This document shows, one piece after another, positions 46,140 through 56,745 of a stretch of DNA of 64,000 nucleotides. The notes below the pieces were generated by a model. That model saw only the letters and a program-made list of their open reading frames with translations, was not told the origin of the DNA and made no database searches. The position numbers and the translations under genes are program-made. The stretch comes from Hemileia vastatrix (lineage: Eukaryota; Basidiomycota; Pucciniomycetes; Pucciniales; Zaghouaniaceae). How positions within the stretch are numbered: the first letter of the stretch is position 1; the number at the start of each line of letters is the position of its first letter. Location: positions 14,542,001 through 14,606,000 of the forward strand of contig JASXTE010000012.1 in assembly GCA_030280995.1 (NCBI GenBank), read 5' to 3'.

Positions 46140-48080
46140 ATGTTTGATCCTTCCTACATTCTCAATAGCCCAATAAATGGTCCTCCCTCTTACAACTTAT
46201 ACTGCAATAGCTTGGAGCCCTACTATCAAGGCCCTGAGCTTGATAACTCACCCTCTCAATTACTTCCAGATAACAATATTGAGCTTACAGTTCAAAATGA
46301 GAGTCATGATACATTTCCCACTCTAGCACCCCTTGGCGAAAAAAGGAATATTTTTTTTATATAAGGAAAAAAATCCTCAAGAGGTAACATACTTGATTCC
46401 TCCTATTTCACCTGATTTTGCTTTTCAGAAGATCAAGAAGAAAAGTTGAAGTTTGGTATCAGTACCTTGCCCTAGCACCCAGTTTTCTTCACCTCTGGAA
46501 ATTTCAAGCAGTGATGTTGAAATCTCTAATACCACTGAGTTGACTGATCCCATCATATTAGAGGATCCTAATTCTATGTCTGCTTTCTTCCTCAAAGCAT
46601 GTGTCAATGGTAAGAAATCAAATCTTTAAGGTGGCTTAGGAAAACTAGGACTTACTCACTGGTTGTACTTCCAAGATTACTCCCCCAAAGAGCTTATAGG
46701 AGTGGGTATACCTGATTCTCTAGAAAGAGCTTGTCAGCCAGGCTATACCAGGAGCCCAGTAAATTGTATGTTAATCTATTGGATCTTAATGAGGGCAAAA
46801 AATTATGCATTTTATGTATATAAATTAAAATTATATTGCATAATAAAATTATATAACAATTGTATTATAATATAACTAAAATAAGGGTTATATTAAATTT
46901 ATTAATAAATAAATTATAGATACAATTAAAACTCATAAAATACTTTATATTCTATAAATTGTTGGCGCATTTTTCATGTATTTAATACTAATAAATTAAT
47001 AATTAATTTATTAAATATATTATAGTTAAAAAATCAAAATATTAATTTATAATATAATTAAATAAATAAATAAAATTAAAGTATTAAAATAAAACTTTTA
47101 TGTAATATGAATTATGAATATTGAGCGCTTTTTTGACTCATGATTATGTCATTAAGGTATTAAATTAGTTAAAACATTTTATTTAATTAATTACTAATGT
47201 TGTATTCTAAAATTTAGTAATAATATCAAATTAATAAATTGTTTTAACCTAATTTAATTCTTACACTAATAAAATGGGTTATATTAATTAATATCTTATG
47301 TTCCAGAATTAATTAATTAATTAAACTAATTATTTTATTAAAATAGTTTAATTTTTATGTTTCACTTAAAATGGCTTATTATCAAATGTGTTATAAATTG
47401 AATTACTTAATACTTCAAGTGTTTCAATCTTATTTAATTACTCACTTATTTTAAAGATTTGTTTGGGGTTAAATTGGTGGATTTTTTGGGCTCTTACTTA
47501 TTCTTTAATTAATTGTTTTATATTTTTCCCTTACAGATTTGGTACACTTAATTTTAACTATTAATTATTTCTTATCTTATTTTTTATAGAATATAATTTC
47601 TTGTGGCGCTTCAGAGGGCCCCTTGCCTATACAAGGGCCTTGGGAAACCCCCTGTAGCTCTATCACATATTATACACTCAATTCAAATACAATTTTAAAT
47701 ATATTACGTTTATTTTATTTTTTATTAGCATTATAAGTCAATATTTAAAAGTAAATAAATTATCTAAGGTTGCTATAAGTCTATTAATAATTATAATTGA
47801 TAACTGCTCACTGCTATATAACTTACAAGATTTAAATATTATAAATTGAACCTCACTGTTTTGTCACTGCTCAAATATCATTGTAGAATTTCTTTAAATT
47901 TTCTCTCTTACTTTCTTAAGCTACCAATTTTTATAAAAATCTATTTTATTATTTTTTTTATTCCTTTCCTCCTTTTCCCTCCTTCTTCTAGATGAACGGC
48001 CGATAGAGCTTGTCTTCACACTTCAAATGTGTACAGTGCACATGTCAAAGAGATTCAAAAGGCAAGTAGGGAGGAAAAAG
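46140..48080 (+). pseudogene. Accessory gene of Tc1-like element, SAM-like C-terminus
   Basis: ATG 46140 follows the left TIR. Exon 1 encodes an Asn/Ser/Pro-rich segment (MFDPSYILNSPINGPPSYNL). A frameshift is likely in the T8 run near 46350. A 45-bp intron (46384-46428, GTAACA..TTTTCAG) leads to a Ser/Glu-rich stretch (SSPLEISSSDVEIS), one TAA (about 46628) and GLTHWLYFQDYSPKELIGVG. The reading runs into the solo LTR at ERA (46731) and continues in frame after it as CLHTSNVYSAHVKEIQ to a GT donor at 48081. The HW..F.D.S..EL...GI pattern resembles SAM-like domains I recall from rust proteins. Function unknown; perhaps a partner of the transposase. Confidence 0.5.
46732..48005 (+). mobile_element. 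Solo LTR, second family, copy B
   Basis: 1274 bp, TGTCAGCCAGGCTATACCA .. CTTCTAGATGAACGGCCGATA, with a perfect TSD GAGCT (46727-46731 and 48006-48010). Homologous over its length to 22046-23352; the TATA region reads TATACAAGG here. Disrupts the accessory gene. Confidence 0.9.
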
Positions 48081-48300
48081 GTAAATGAGTACTTGAGGAG
48101 TCTACTGAGGTGGATGATTTTGGTATATTTATAATTTTGTGTATTTATAGACTCATTCAACTGGGTCAGAAATATTGTTGTAGCTTTGGAGATGAAATCA
48201 AATATATTCATATTTTGTGAAGAAAAACCTAAAAATATTTTGTGAAAAATATGAGCTAGTAATGTATTTGAGTTGAAACTCATTTCAAAGAATTAAGTCT

Positions 48301-48530
48301 TAATGAATCAAATTTTAAGTATTTTGTTTCTTGTCTTAATTTGGAAGCTGATATCAAAGGGATGTTTATATTTATAGCATGTATAGTATCCAAAATAAAT
48401 AATTCCTAACAAATCAACCTTTAAGTATTTTTTTTCTTGTCTCAAGTTGGAAACTGATATCAAAGGGATATATATATTTATAGCATTTATAGTATCCTAA
48501 ATAAATAATACTTAATGAATCAAATTACTC
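48301..48530 (+). repeat. 106-bp tandem duplication in Tc1-like element
   Basis: TTTAAGTATTTT..TTCTTGTC..GGAARCTGATATCAAAGGGA recurs at 106-bp spacing (48317 and 48423), with a partial third unit. It lies between the two converging genes. Confidence 0.75.
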
Positions 48531-49589
48531 TACATAGCCACTGGCTTTGAAGAGTGAACATATTAACTCTTCTGTTACAAAAATATTTTTTTTATTCACA
48601 ACCTCTTTCACACCAGTTATGTTTTCATGATGTGGAAAATTTCTCTTTAAAACACTCAAAACCTTTTCAATAGGATTTAAGTCCAAGTAATAGGCAGGAA
48701 GATAAACAAGAATAAATTTAAGCTTATTTACTAACTAAGCAATGAGACCTCCATGATGATACGCCACATGGTCAATTACTAAAACATTTTTTGTCCCTGG
48801 AAATGGAAACATCATTGGCAACAAGAACAGGATTCAAATAAAAATTAAGTCAGATACAAACAAAATGTGAGTACATAAGTTAAAGAGAAAATACTAACTA
48901 GGATATATTCATGATAATACTGAAAGTGAGAATGGAACACAATGTCAGTTTGAATTGTACAGGCAACTAGGCCTGATAAAGACACAGTAGGTATAAAATT
49001 AAATTGAACCTTTCCTCTTGACTCAGGCATTTTTTTGGTATGGTCACCAACTTTGGCCCAATGCTCACCTTGTGCAACATCTTCCAAAGATAACCCAGAC
49101 TCATATAGTGTCAAACAAAAAAAATTATAAGTAAAATATTAATGAGAGAGAAAAAATAAACCTATGCTTACCAGTGAAAATAAGAGATGAAGGATTATAC
49201 TGTCCAATTTTGGACATTTAGAAAATTCTTTGGTTATAATCCTACTTTGGATAAAATTTTTGTTTGAATTTTTTGCTCATGTTTAGGCAAACAACTAACT
49301 CTTGATGAATAGTGGATTGAGAAAATTCCAAGTCATACTTTTCTCTCAATGAAGCCTGAAATTCCACTTGCTATCTTGTTGGGTCATGTTTGAGTATTTT
49401 TTATATGAAACTATGTTGTTCTTCTGAAATTCTAAATGACTGGCCACACTTGATATAAGTTGAATGGTCAGTAACCATCACATTTGTCTCTCTATACAGA
49501 TTGACCCAGAAAGATAACAAATTTTGGTGACTTGAAGAGCCTTTTTTCACATTAATCTCTTTGAGAGTGTCACCATCTAAATAAGCCAT
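48520..49589 (-). pseudogene. DDE_3 (Tc1/mariner-type) transposase relic
   Basis: From the ATG at 49589: helix-turn-helix-like N-part (MAYLDGDTLKEINVKK; QSFRISEEQHSF), in-frame stops near 49400 and 49360, then KYDLEFSQSTIHQELV. After a putative intron (GTAAGC near 49170) comes LEDVAQGEHWAKVGDHTKK and PTVSLSGLVACTIQTDIVFH (49080-48900). After a second gap VLVIDHVAYHHGGLIA carries the second catalytic Asp, and YLPAYYLDLNPIEKVLSVLK the final acidic residue. The first Asp is not seen, apparently lost at the exon junction. It would cut the element at its TIRs, but stops show this copy cannot. Confidence 0.8.
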
Positions 49590-49680
49590 ACTGATTTTAC
49601 CTTTAATAGAGGATCACATTTCACATACATTCTAGAAAATATATAAATAAGCAAAAAAATGCAAAAAAGAGAAGAAAAAT

Positions 49681-50093
49681 AACTTACTGAAAAACAAACC
49701 ACAAGTAGATAGAATGAAGAAATGAGAGGAATTGTGTTAGTCCAGTTGAGCAAGTAGTCAATCTAAAAGAAAGAATAAAAGATAAATAAAAAACAAAAAA
49801 CAAAAAAGTGAAAAGTGAAACAAATGAAAAAAGTACATTACCAAGAGATAGCCACAGGTTGGTGATAGAGGAAAATAAAATTGGGTGGAGTGGTCAGGGG
49901 TGGTGGGTTGAATGGGAGTGGGAGTATTCTAGGTGATGGGAGAGCCTGGTGGCCACATGGTGGATTTTACACTCTTTATTCAACGTCAGAGATCCACCAG
50001 TAGTTGTAGATCCATCACCATTTTGGTACTAAAATGTTGTGACAAACTTACCATTATGATGGCAAGTTGCACAAACCATTCTCAATATAGCTG
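49681..50093 (-). repeat. Right long TIR of Tc1-like element
   Basis: Inverse of the left TIR. The two differ by scattered substitutions and small indels, so the element is not very young. Confidence 0.85.
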
Positions 50094-50536
50094 TAAAAAG
50101 TAAGTTATACTTATTTGAAGTACACCTTCTCAGAAAAGATTTACTTCAACAGCATTTTGGTCCCTTAGCACACCATCTGTTAGGTACATCCAAGCCTTTC
50201 AAGCACTCCATACATTTATCTTGATTAGTCAGCACCAGGAACACATATACCAATACTTTAAGCTTTTTCTTCACCTAATTATTAAAGGCTCATTTATAAA
50301 TGCACAGTTCACTGTTCATCAAGTCTTAAGGATCCCCTAACATCTTCAATAAACCCTTGACTACTCCCGCTCTTATTTTTTCTCCCCAAAAAGTAAAATC
50401 AGGCCTTCACTTCACTGATAGCTTCAAAAAACCACTAATGTTGTGGCCCTTTATCTTATGGCTGAGTCAGATATAGATTCCTATTCTGTATTAGTTTTTG
50501 ATTATATGAGTCACCTGTTAGATCACTGCTACCTTA

Positions 50537-50648
50537 CACAGGGGAAAGAAGGTGGAAAACAGATGTTGGGTTCAGTTCACCTAATGAATTGAATCAATTC
50601 AGTAGGTGAAATGAATATTACATCTGGTTGCCATTTTTCCCCCCTGTG
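50537..50648 (+). mobile_element. Tourist-like hairpin MITE (112 bp)
   Basis: CACAGGGGAAAGAAGGTGG at left and its inverse CATTTTTCCCCCCTGTG at right, with an inner pair TTCACCTAATGAATTG / CAATTCAGTAGGTGAA. Nearly the whole element is one hairpin. TTA flanks both sides (50534-50536 and 50649-50651), the PIF/Harbinger target. Confidence 0.85.
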
Positions 50649-50737
50649 TTACTTCCTGAACACCTTCTATTCACCATCAACTATAATATCCACTTCAAAA
50701 ACTTTCTGAAATTCCTGAAACTAGCTTTTGAAAAATT

Positions 50738-51010
50738 TTCAAAACTACTTATCATTGTTTTCAATGGCTACATGATCTGATCCCTCATAATACCATTTTA
50801 AACAATAACTCTTACTGTCCACAGTGGGATCCTGAAATACAAATCTCAGTGGCCCTTTTCCAATTTGGCTCATATGGGAATGGTGCTTCCATAAATTGTC
50901 TTGAGAATCTGTTCAGTGTTATTCATAGAACAGTAGATCTATACATCAAGCAAACTATTTTACCAATCTTTTCACTTTGATCACAATGTCTGGCATGGCT
51001 CACTAAGGAG
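50738..51010 (+). pseudogene. PIF/Harbinger transposase N-terminal fragment
   Basis: Plus-strand reading FKTTYHCFQWLHDLIPHN, then WDPEIQISVALFQFGSYGNG, parallels the N-part of the transposase at 23353-23733 (SIQLAITLCHLGSNGNGAAL). A stop follows FSL near 50978. The catalytic part is absent. A second, independent Harbinger copy is implied. Confidence 0.65.
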
Positions 51011-51317
51011 TTTAGACTGGAAAAATCAATTTTTTATTTTTAAAACTCTTCATATTTTCATTTTTAAATGTAGATGTGTCTAAAAAAATTTCCGACCAAT
51101 TCATCTTTAATTGTTGTCAAAAAAAACAGCAATACCCTCCCCTGAAATTTATTATGGGAGGGGGTGAGGATTACCAAATTTTTATTTTCATTTCATAGAT
51201 TAATAGCTAAATTAGTCAAAAAAGATAATCAGCATAGTAAATGTAATGGCATACAGAATACTACCTGAAAATAATTTCAGCTTTTATTTAATTCAAAGAA
51301 AAAATATGACTAGTAAT

Positions 51318-51529
51318 CACCACAAAAAATCAAGTGGTACCTGCTAGCAGGTGCCTATCCCTATATTCAGTTTTGTTTAAGATTAAATTTGATTTAATGT
51401 TTCACAAGCTAGTGTGCTCATTTTTCAGTGCACAGTCTTTCCAGAAGAATTAAAGCTGATCTGAAATTGAGTTTAGTCAAAGATAGGGATTGGCACCTGC
51501 TATCAGGTGCCCATGTTTTTTTTCTGGTG
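51318..51529 (+). mobile_element. CACTA-like MITE, second family, copy B
   Basis: 212 bp with ends CACCACAAAAAATC and, inverted, CACCAGAAAAAAAACATG, and AAT on both sides (51315-51317 and 51530-51532). Palindromes GTACCTGCTAGCAGGTGC near the left and GCACCTGCTATCAGGTGC near the right end. Confidence 0.85.
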
Positions 51530-51915
51530 AATTGCATTGTGAACTCATTCAATCAATAAATTGTTTGAAACATTACATTTTTACAGGAGCAAGGTAAAAT
51601 GGCCCAATACCTAAAGATGATAATTATCTTTATTAACTGATAAATTATAAATTTAAAAAATTAAAGTAAAAATATGGAAAGTCCTTTAATTACCATACTT
51701 GGCCTCCATACCTTAAATTTTAGTATTAATTGAACCTTTATCCCTTATTTACTTACCTGGTTTATCAAAATTTGGTTGATCTGGAATGAAAATCCAAAAT
51801 GAGTAAACTTTTCTTATGATTCTAAACCTGGAGGCACTTGTGGTTTTTAATAATAGGGAGTTTTCTGGTGGTGTTTCCAAGTCAATCAATTTGAAAAAAT
51901 TACAGGAAAAAGTGC

Positions 51916-52216
51916 AAAATAGAGAAAAAAAGAAGAAAAAGGAAGAAATAAAAGAAATAAATAAATAAATAAAAGAAAATAAAAGAGAATAAAAGAAAAA
52001 AAAGAAAAAAAAGAAAAAAAAGAAAAAAAAGAAAAAAAAAGAAAAAAAAAGAAAAAAAAGAAAAAAAAAGAAAAAAAAAGAAAAAAAAGAAAAAAAAGAA
52101 AAAAAAAGAAAAAAAAGAAAAAAAAGAAAAAAAAGAAAAAAAAGAAAAAAAAGAAAAAAAAGAAAAAAAAGAAAAAAAAGAAAAAAAAGAAAAAAAAGAA
52201 AATAAAATAAAAAAAG
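51916..52216 (+). repeat. Purine tract, (GAAAAAAA)n
   Basis: About 300 bases of almost pure purine, mostly G followed by 6-9 A. No gene. Confidence 0.95.
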
Positions 52217-53779
52217 TTAGAAATTGACTTGGTATCTGTCAGGGAGTGATCTGGAAGAATATATCAGTCAATCAAACATAAAAAACTTACAAAAAGACTT
52301 ATAAACTATCAGGGAATGCTCTGGTGATATTTCTAAGTCGATTTGTTTTTTAAAAAACCTAAAAAATACAAGAATTCAGGGGGGAAAAAGAAGAGAAAAC
52401 AAAAATAAAACCTCAAATCAGTAAAAAAATATAAAAGGAGAATAAAAATAAGGAAGTAACAACCTGGGATAGGGGCTAGAGAGACATAAAAACAAAGAAA
52501 AAAAGAAAAAAAAAGAAAAAAGTCATCAAGGGTTGACAAGGCAATGAGAGAAAAGAAAGAAAAATAGGAAAAATGATAGAATAAAATAAAGGTTCAAAGA
52601 AAGAAAAGATCAGAAGAATGAGAAAAATATGAAAATGGTAAAAAAGCTGAAAATTTTGATGATGAAAAAAGAAACAGGATGATGTGGGGCCAAGAGTAAA
52701 TGTATCTTATGTGCAGTGGATTGAGGAAATGTGTATATTGGTGGGCTGAATCTTAGTCAGGGAAAGGTTTCAGGAGTAAAATGTTTTTTACCTCATGTTT
52801 TATATGTATAAATTCAATTCTTTCATATATGATGGCATCTTGGAATGGTGTTTTTAGACTGAGGTCCACAAGGAATATATGGTAATTTTTGAAAACCCCT
52901 ATTTATTCAACTTAAGTAAATACACAGGGGAAAATCCATTTGGACACATAATACACATCAGCCATATAATATTTTGAAAAAATGACTTTTATATCATTTT
53001 TTTCATCAAATTATGGATTTAGCTCTTTATTTCAATTCTAGAGACTAGCTTACAGTGTGCAGCAGAAATACACAACACATGGTAGTTTAGAGACTCTCTA
53101 CTTATATGTTATTTTTGTTATGTAAATTTTTTCACTTGTTTTTTCAGTTTTTATTTTTTCAGGTTTTTTTCTTACACCTTAGTATACTTTTAATTGTTTT
53201 AAATAGATTGTGGTCTCATGCATGAGAAAAATTCAAAGCATTTTCCATGAACCAAAGTACTAGTCTTATTTGGCTTTGGTAAACTAAAGATTGTTATAGG
53301 AAGGTGAACTAATTTTGGCTCTCATGCATTCATTCAAGAGAACCTCATATGTTAAAGCCATATTTTAATGAAAAAACTTGCATGAAAATCCCAAAAAAAC
53401 TCCAATGTGGATATCCATGGAGGGCTTACATTTTAAAGCACATGGAATAAGAGTTCTTATCAGGAGTGAGTGAAAAAAATTTCATAAATTCATAATGCAG
53501 TAATTAAAACATTAACCATGTAATTTTTTTTAGAAAATTACACAAATTTTTGATGATTCTGAAAAACTGAATTCTGAATCAAACTGATAAATGGCTTTCA
53601 GTTTATCCTCAGCAACAAAATTTTTTGCATAATATAATGAATGATATCAATAATATGGCTACATCTGGGATTCCTACAATTAAAAGTCTGAAAAACTTGT
53701 GAGCACAAGATCATGAAGTTAAGACAGTGGAAAATTAGATAAAAAATGTGTACTGCAAGATTGAGAAAAAAAATCTTTT
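52217..53779. other. AT-rich spacer, no gene recognised
   Basis: The CAGGGARTGMTCTGG motif recurs at 52240 and 52310, hinting at a decayed repeat. No coding frame is convincing. Confidence 0.4.
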
Positions 53780-55045
53780 TGATAATGCACCCATTGAAGC
53801 ATTATTGAACAGCCTTAAAAAAGATTTAGTAATGTATATATATAAGGCCAATGAAAGATCTCAAATTATTCACCTTTTTGTTTTCCTTAAAAATTTCCTT
53901 TGAGCTCCTTCAATATTTTCATCATGTTGTACTGAAGGATTCCACACATAGGACTAATAAGTAAGCTGGTTAAATCACTTTTACAAAAAATCAACTTATG
54001 ATTTTTACATTCTTAAGCACTTAGTTCCATTCTTTCAAATTGCAGTTTTAACTTTTACTGTAAGTACTTTCTCAATTGAGTTTTGTTTTATAGCTAACAA
54101 AAGAGTAAATAGTTACACTTGGGAATTGGAAGGTGTGAAGGTGCTTCTTCCTAAAAACACTGAGATTGGAGTTGTTATTACCAACCAAGATCAAGCACTG
54201 ATTTTATCTCTCAGATATATCTTTCCTCACTGCTCAAATCTTTTGTGATTATGGCACATTAAAAATTATATTATGATTAGATTTAAAAAAAAACTATTTG
54301 AATTAATAATGGAAAAGTTAAAACAAAGAGTAAAGAAACTTGTAAACTCAATCAGTTTTTCAGAATTTGAATCCAATTTCCTTGAATTTCACTCTATTTA
54401 CTCTGGTAATATTGTTTACTATTTGGAATTTCAATGACTTTATAACAAAGAAAAACTTGTGAGATCTTGGAAAAAAACTTTATTCACTGTGGTATTGTAA
54501 TTACCTCTTGGATTGACAGTCAGAATTCATCTCTTAAATGCTGGCTAAATTTCTCAACAAGAAATTTTACTTCAGTTATTTTAAATTTTTTTTTTATAAT
54601 TTAAAATTAATTCCACATATATTAAGCTTAGTAGGCTAAAAACATTTCTTCTTCTCTCTCTAAAAAGTAAATTTTTTTTTGCCTTACAGAGAGAAGATAG
54701 AATTAAAAAAATCTTTTTTTGTTTGTTTATGGCTGAAGTGCATTTGAATTCAAAGTTAAAGCATAAAATATCACATCAAAATTATAAATTAGTTCTTAAA
54801 GAGTATAAAAATAAAAATAATTTTTTTTTACTCTTCACCTTGCTTGCATGTTTTCACCACCATTAGGGATATACCATGTGTCCACACAATTTTAAAGATT
54901 AACACAAATAAAGCTCAACTTAGTATGAGACGTTTCCACCAACAGTGGTGGCTTGAAGTACTTAAGTATCCTACAACTGAAAATTCTAAGTCAAAAAGCC
55001 CTCATGAATCCCTTTTTAAATTTGAATCTCTGCTCCACTAACTTA
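53780..55045 (+). pseudogene. MULE transposase relic with SWIM-like motif
   Basis: Fragments in order: EALLNSLKKDLVMYIYKA and SQIIHLFVFLKNFL (53790-53900), HVVLKDSTHRTNK (53930; D-x-TYKTN catalytic block with Tyr replaced by His), WELEGVKVLLPKNTEIG (54125), ITNQDQALILSLRYIFP (54180; second Asp), LWHIKNYIMIRFKKKLF (54250; C/H block). From 54844 come HVFTTIRDIPCVHTILKI and MRRFHQQWWLEVLKY, which match the C..H SWIM-like tail of rust MULE proteins as I remember them. Many frameshifts and stops; inactive. Confidence 0.65.
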
Positions 55046-55389
55046 CAGCCCCTAAACAGTTTGATCTATTAAAGGATGTAATGCATATTTAGAATTGCAA
55101 GTATGCAGGAAAAATACAAAAAACTGAACAGTAGTTTCTAGCTGAGGCTTTTGTAAAAAAAGAAAAAGAGAAAAACAAGATGAAACAGGTTTTCAGCATG
55201 TAGAAATAGAAAAACCTATAAGTGAAAGCCTTCAATCATGCAGGATTTGTGGGAGGGGTGGCCACAATGTACAGACTTTTAAAACAAAAAAATTAGCAAT
55301 AAAGCCTTTCAAATTCTGTGACTCCCACATTCACCTCACACTCTAAAACACCCAGTTTATACTTCTAAGATAAATCTCTCTAATTCTTC

Positions 55390-55960
55390 TACATCTTATT
55401 AGTGAGCTTCATGATGTCTTAAAAGATGGATATTGTGGTTTCTCCTCTCTTTCAAAAGCTTTAGGTTTCTTCTGGTCATGGAAATCTGTCCCCCATGCCA
55501 ATTCAAACTGCATTTCTAGCTACAAAGATTATTAAATTGATTTTTTGATATAAAAACTGTTAATGATTCATGCAAGAAGCCAAACTTCTTTGAAGTAACA
55601 GCAACATTGAGTAACTGGTTTGTTTCCACATTTAATAGTAAAATTACAGAAGATAATTTTGAAAGCCTATTGTAGTCCTTCTTTATTATTATTATATTTG
55701 GAATATATCATTCAATTTCCTTCCAGGTAAATTTACTGGAAACATAGAAACTTTTGTGCTTGTTTTTTACCAAAAATTTTCCACTTCAAATGAGAAATCT
55801 TAGGGGAAGATGTTCATCTACTGCCTGCTTACCATAGGAATTTTTAATCTTCATTGATAAACTGGTAAAAAAATTTACACTATCAGTTTAGATAATGGGA
55901 TTAATGAATTTTTTTTGTAGATGTTACTGATTCTCTCCCTAAGAGATATTGTGTTGTGGA
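55390..55960 (+). pseudogene. OTU-type cysteine protease relic downstream of MULE
   Basis: LLSELHDVLKDGYCGFSSLS near 55395-55450 matches the OTU active-site pattern D-G-x-C-G-F. FVSTFNSKITEDNFESL near 55625 may belong to the later part of the domain. In several rust MULE proteins an OTU domain follows the transposase, so I read this as the C-terminal part of the same dead gene. Confidence 0.5.
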
Positions 55961-56207
55961 CATAGATTAAAATCATTGGGAAAATGTAACTTTTATTCAT
56001 AAAGCTAATATTTTAGAAAAATATAGATTGGAAAAAAAATTTGATCAGATATTTTTGAAACAATCAATTGAACTGAAAAATAAGTGAAGACTTTAAAAGC
56101 TGATGATGATCACTAAAAAATGGCAAAACTAAAAAAAAGTGAAAACATACATAAAAAACATATATGTAGAGAGTCTAAACTTCTATGTGTTGTGTATGTT
56201 TTTCACA

Positions 56208-56731
56208 TGTGAAGATTAATATATATTCTTTCTTTCTCTATATTAGTTTTATATATATGCTGAGCATTCATCAGTCACACATGAGCTGAACATTTTTACT
56301 TATTATATTATATCTATTTTCTACTTTTGGTGTATTTCTTTGCATTTATATAGTTCAACTTGTTTCTTTTTCTTTTTCTTCATCTCTGTTATTTTTGCTC
56401 AAAGTTTTTTCATTACCTTTTATAGGTTAAGTGATTTTTATGTCCTATAAAATTTATTAATACTAGTTTCCCTTTCTTCTCTCTGCATTGTTTTAGGTAT
56501 ATTGGCAGATATCACATTACAGAGATGCAGAGGCTCTGTTCTCTAATTGAACAATTGTTTTATTTATATAAAATTTTAATAATCTTTTGTTTGAAATTAA
56601 TCTCTGTTATTTTGACTTGAAGTTTTATCATTACCTTTTACAGGTATATTGGAAGAGAACACATAATAGAGAGGTAGAGGCTCTTTTCACCGATTGAATG
56701 ATTGTTTTATTTTTATAAAAGGGATTTTTTA
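56208..56731 (+). repeat. 5' LTR of decayed Copia element
   Basis: Contains a diverged internal duplication: ATCTCTGTTATTTT..CATTACCTTTTAYAGG and GGTATATTGG..GAGGCTCT occur twice (about 56383-56580 and 56603-56725). Confidence 0.7.
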
Positions 56732-56745
56732 GGTTATGAGCCCAG
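56732..56745 (+). other. Primer-binding site, half-tRNA(iMet) type
   Basis: GGTTATGAGCCCAG directly after the LTR, complementary to the anticodon arm of initiator tRNA-Met with one mismatch from GGTTATGGGCCCAG. Confidence 0.75.

Larger units (their letters stand above)
45650..50093 (-). mobile_element. Tc1/mariner-like transposon with long TIRs and accessory gene
   Basis: The left end (TA)CAGCCATATCAAGAACGG and inverted right end (TA)CAGCTATATTGAGAATGG extend into TIRs of about 430 bp (45650-46080) and 413 bp (49681-50093). Shared inner blocks are GCCACCAGGCTC..CCCATCACC, CTTGGTAATRTA and AGATTGAYYACTTGCTCAAC. TA flanks both ends. A DDE_3-type transposase relic on the minus strand and a separate plus-strand gene converge inside. 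The 4.4 kb include a 1.27-kb solo LTR, so the original was about 3.2 kb. Confidence 0.85.

Noticed and set aside
48023..48283. Minus-strand 86-codon frame opposite the accessory gene
   Set aside because: It is antisense to the accessory exon and intron of the Tc1-like element and has no recognisable domain.
51916..52216. Tandem G-A7 units considered as a CRISPR-like or satellite array
   Set aside because: There are no spacers; it is a simple purine microsatellite.
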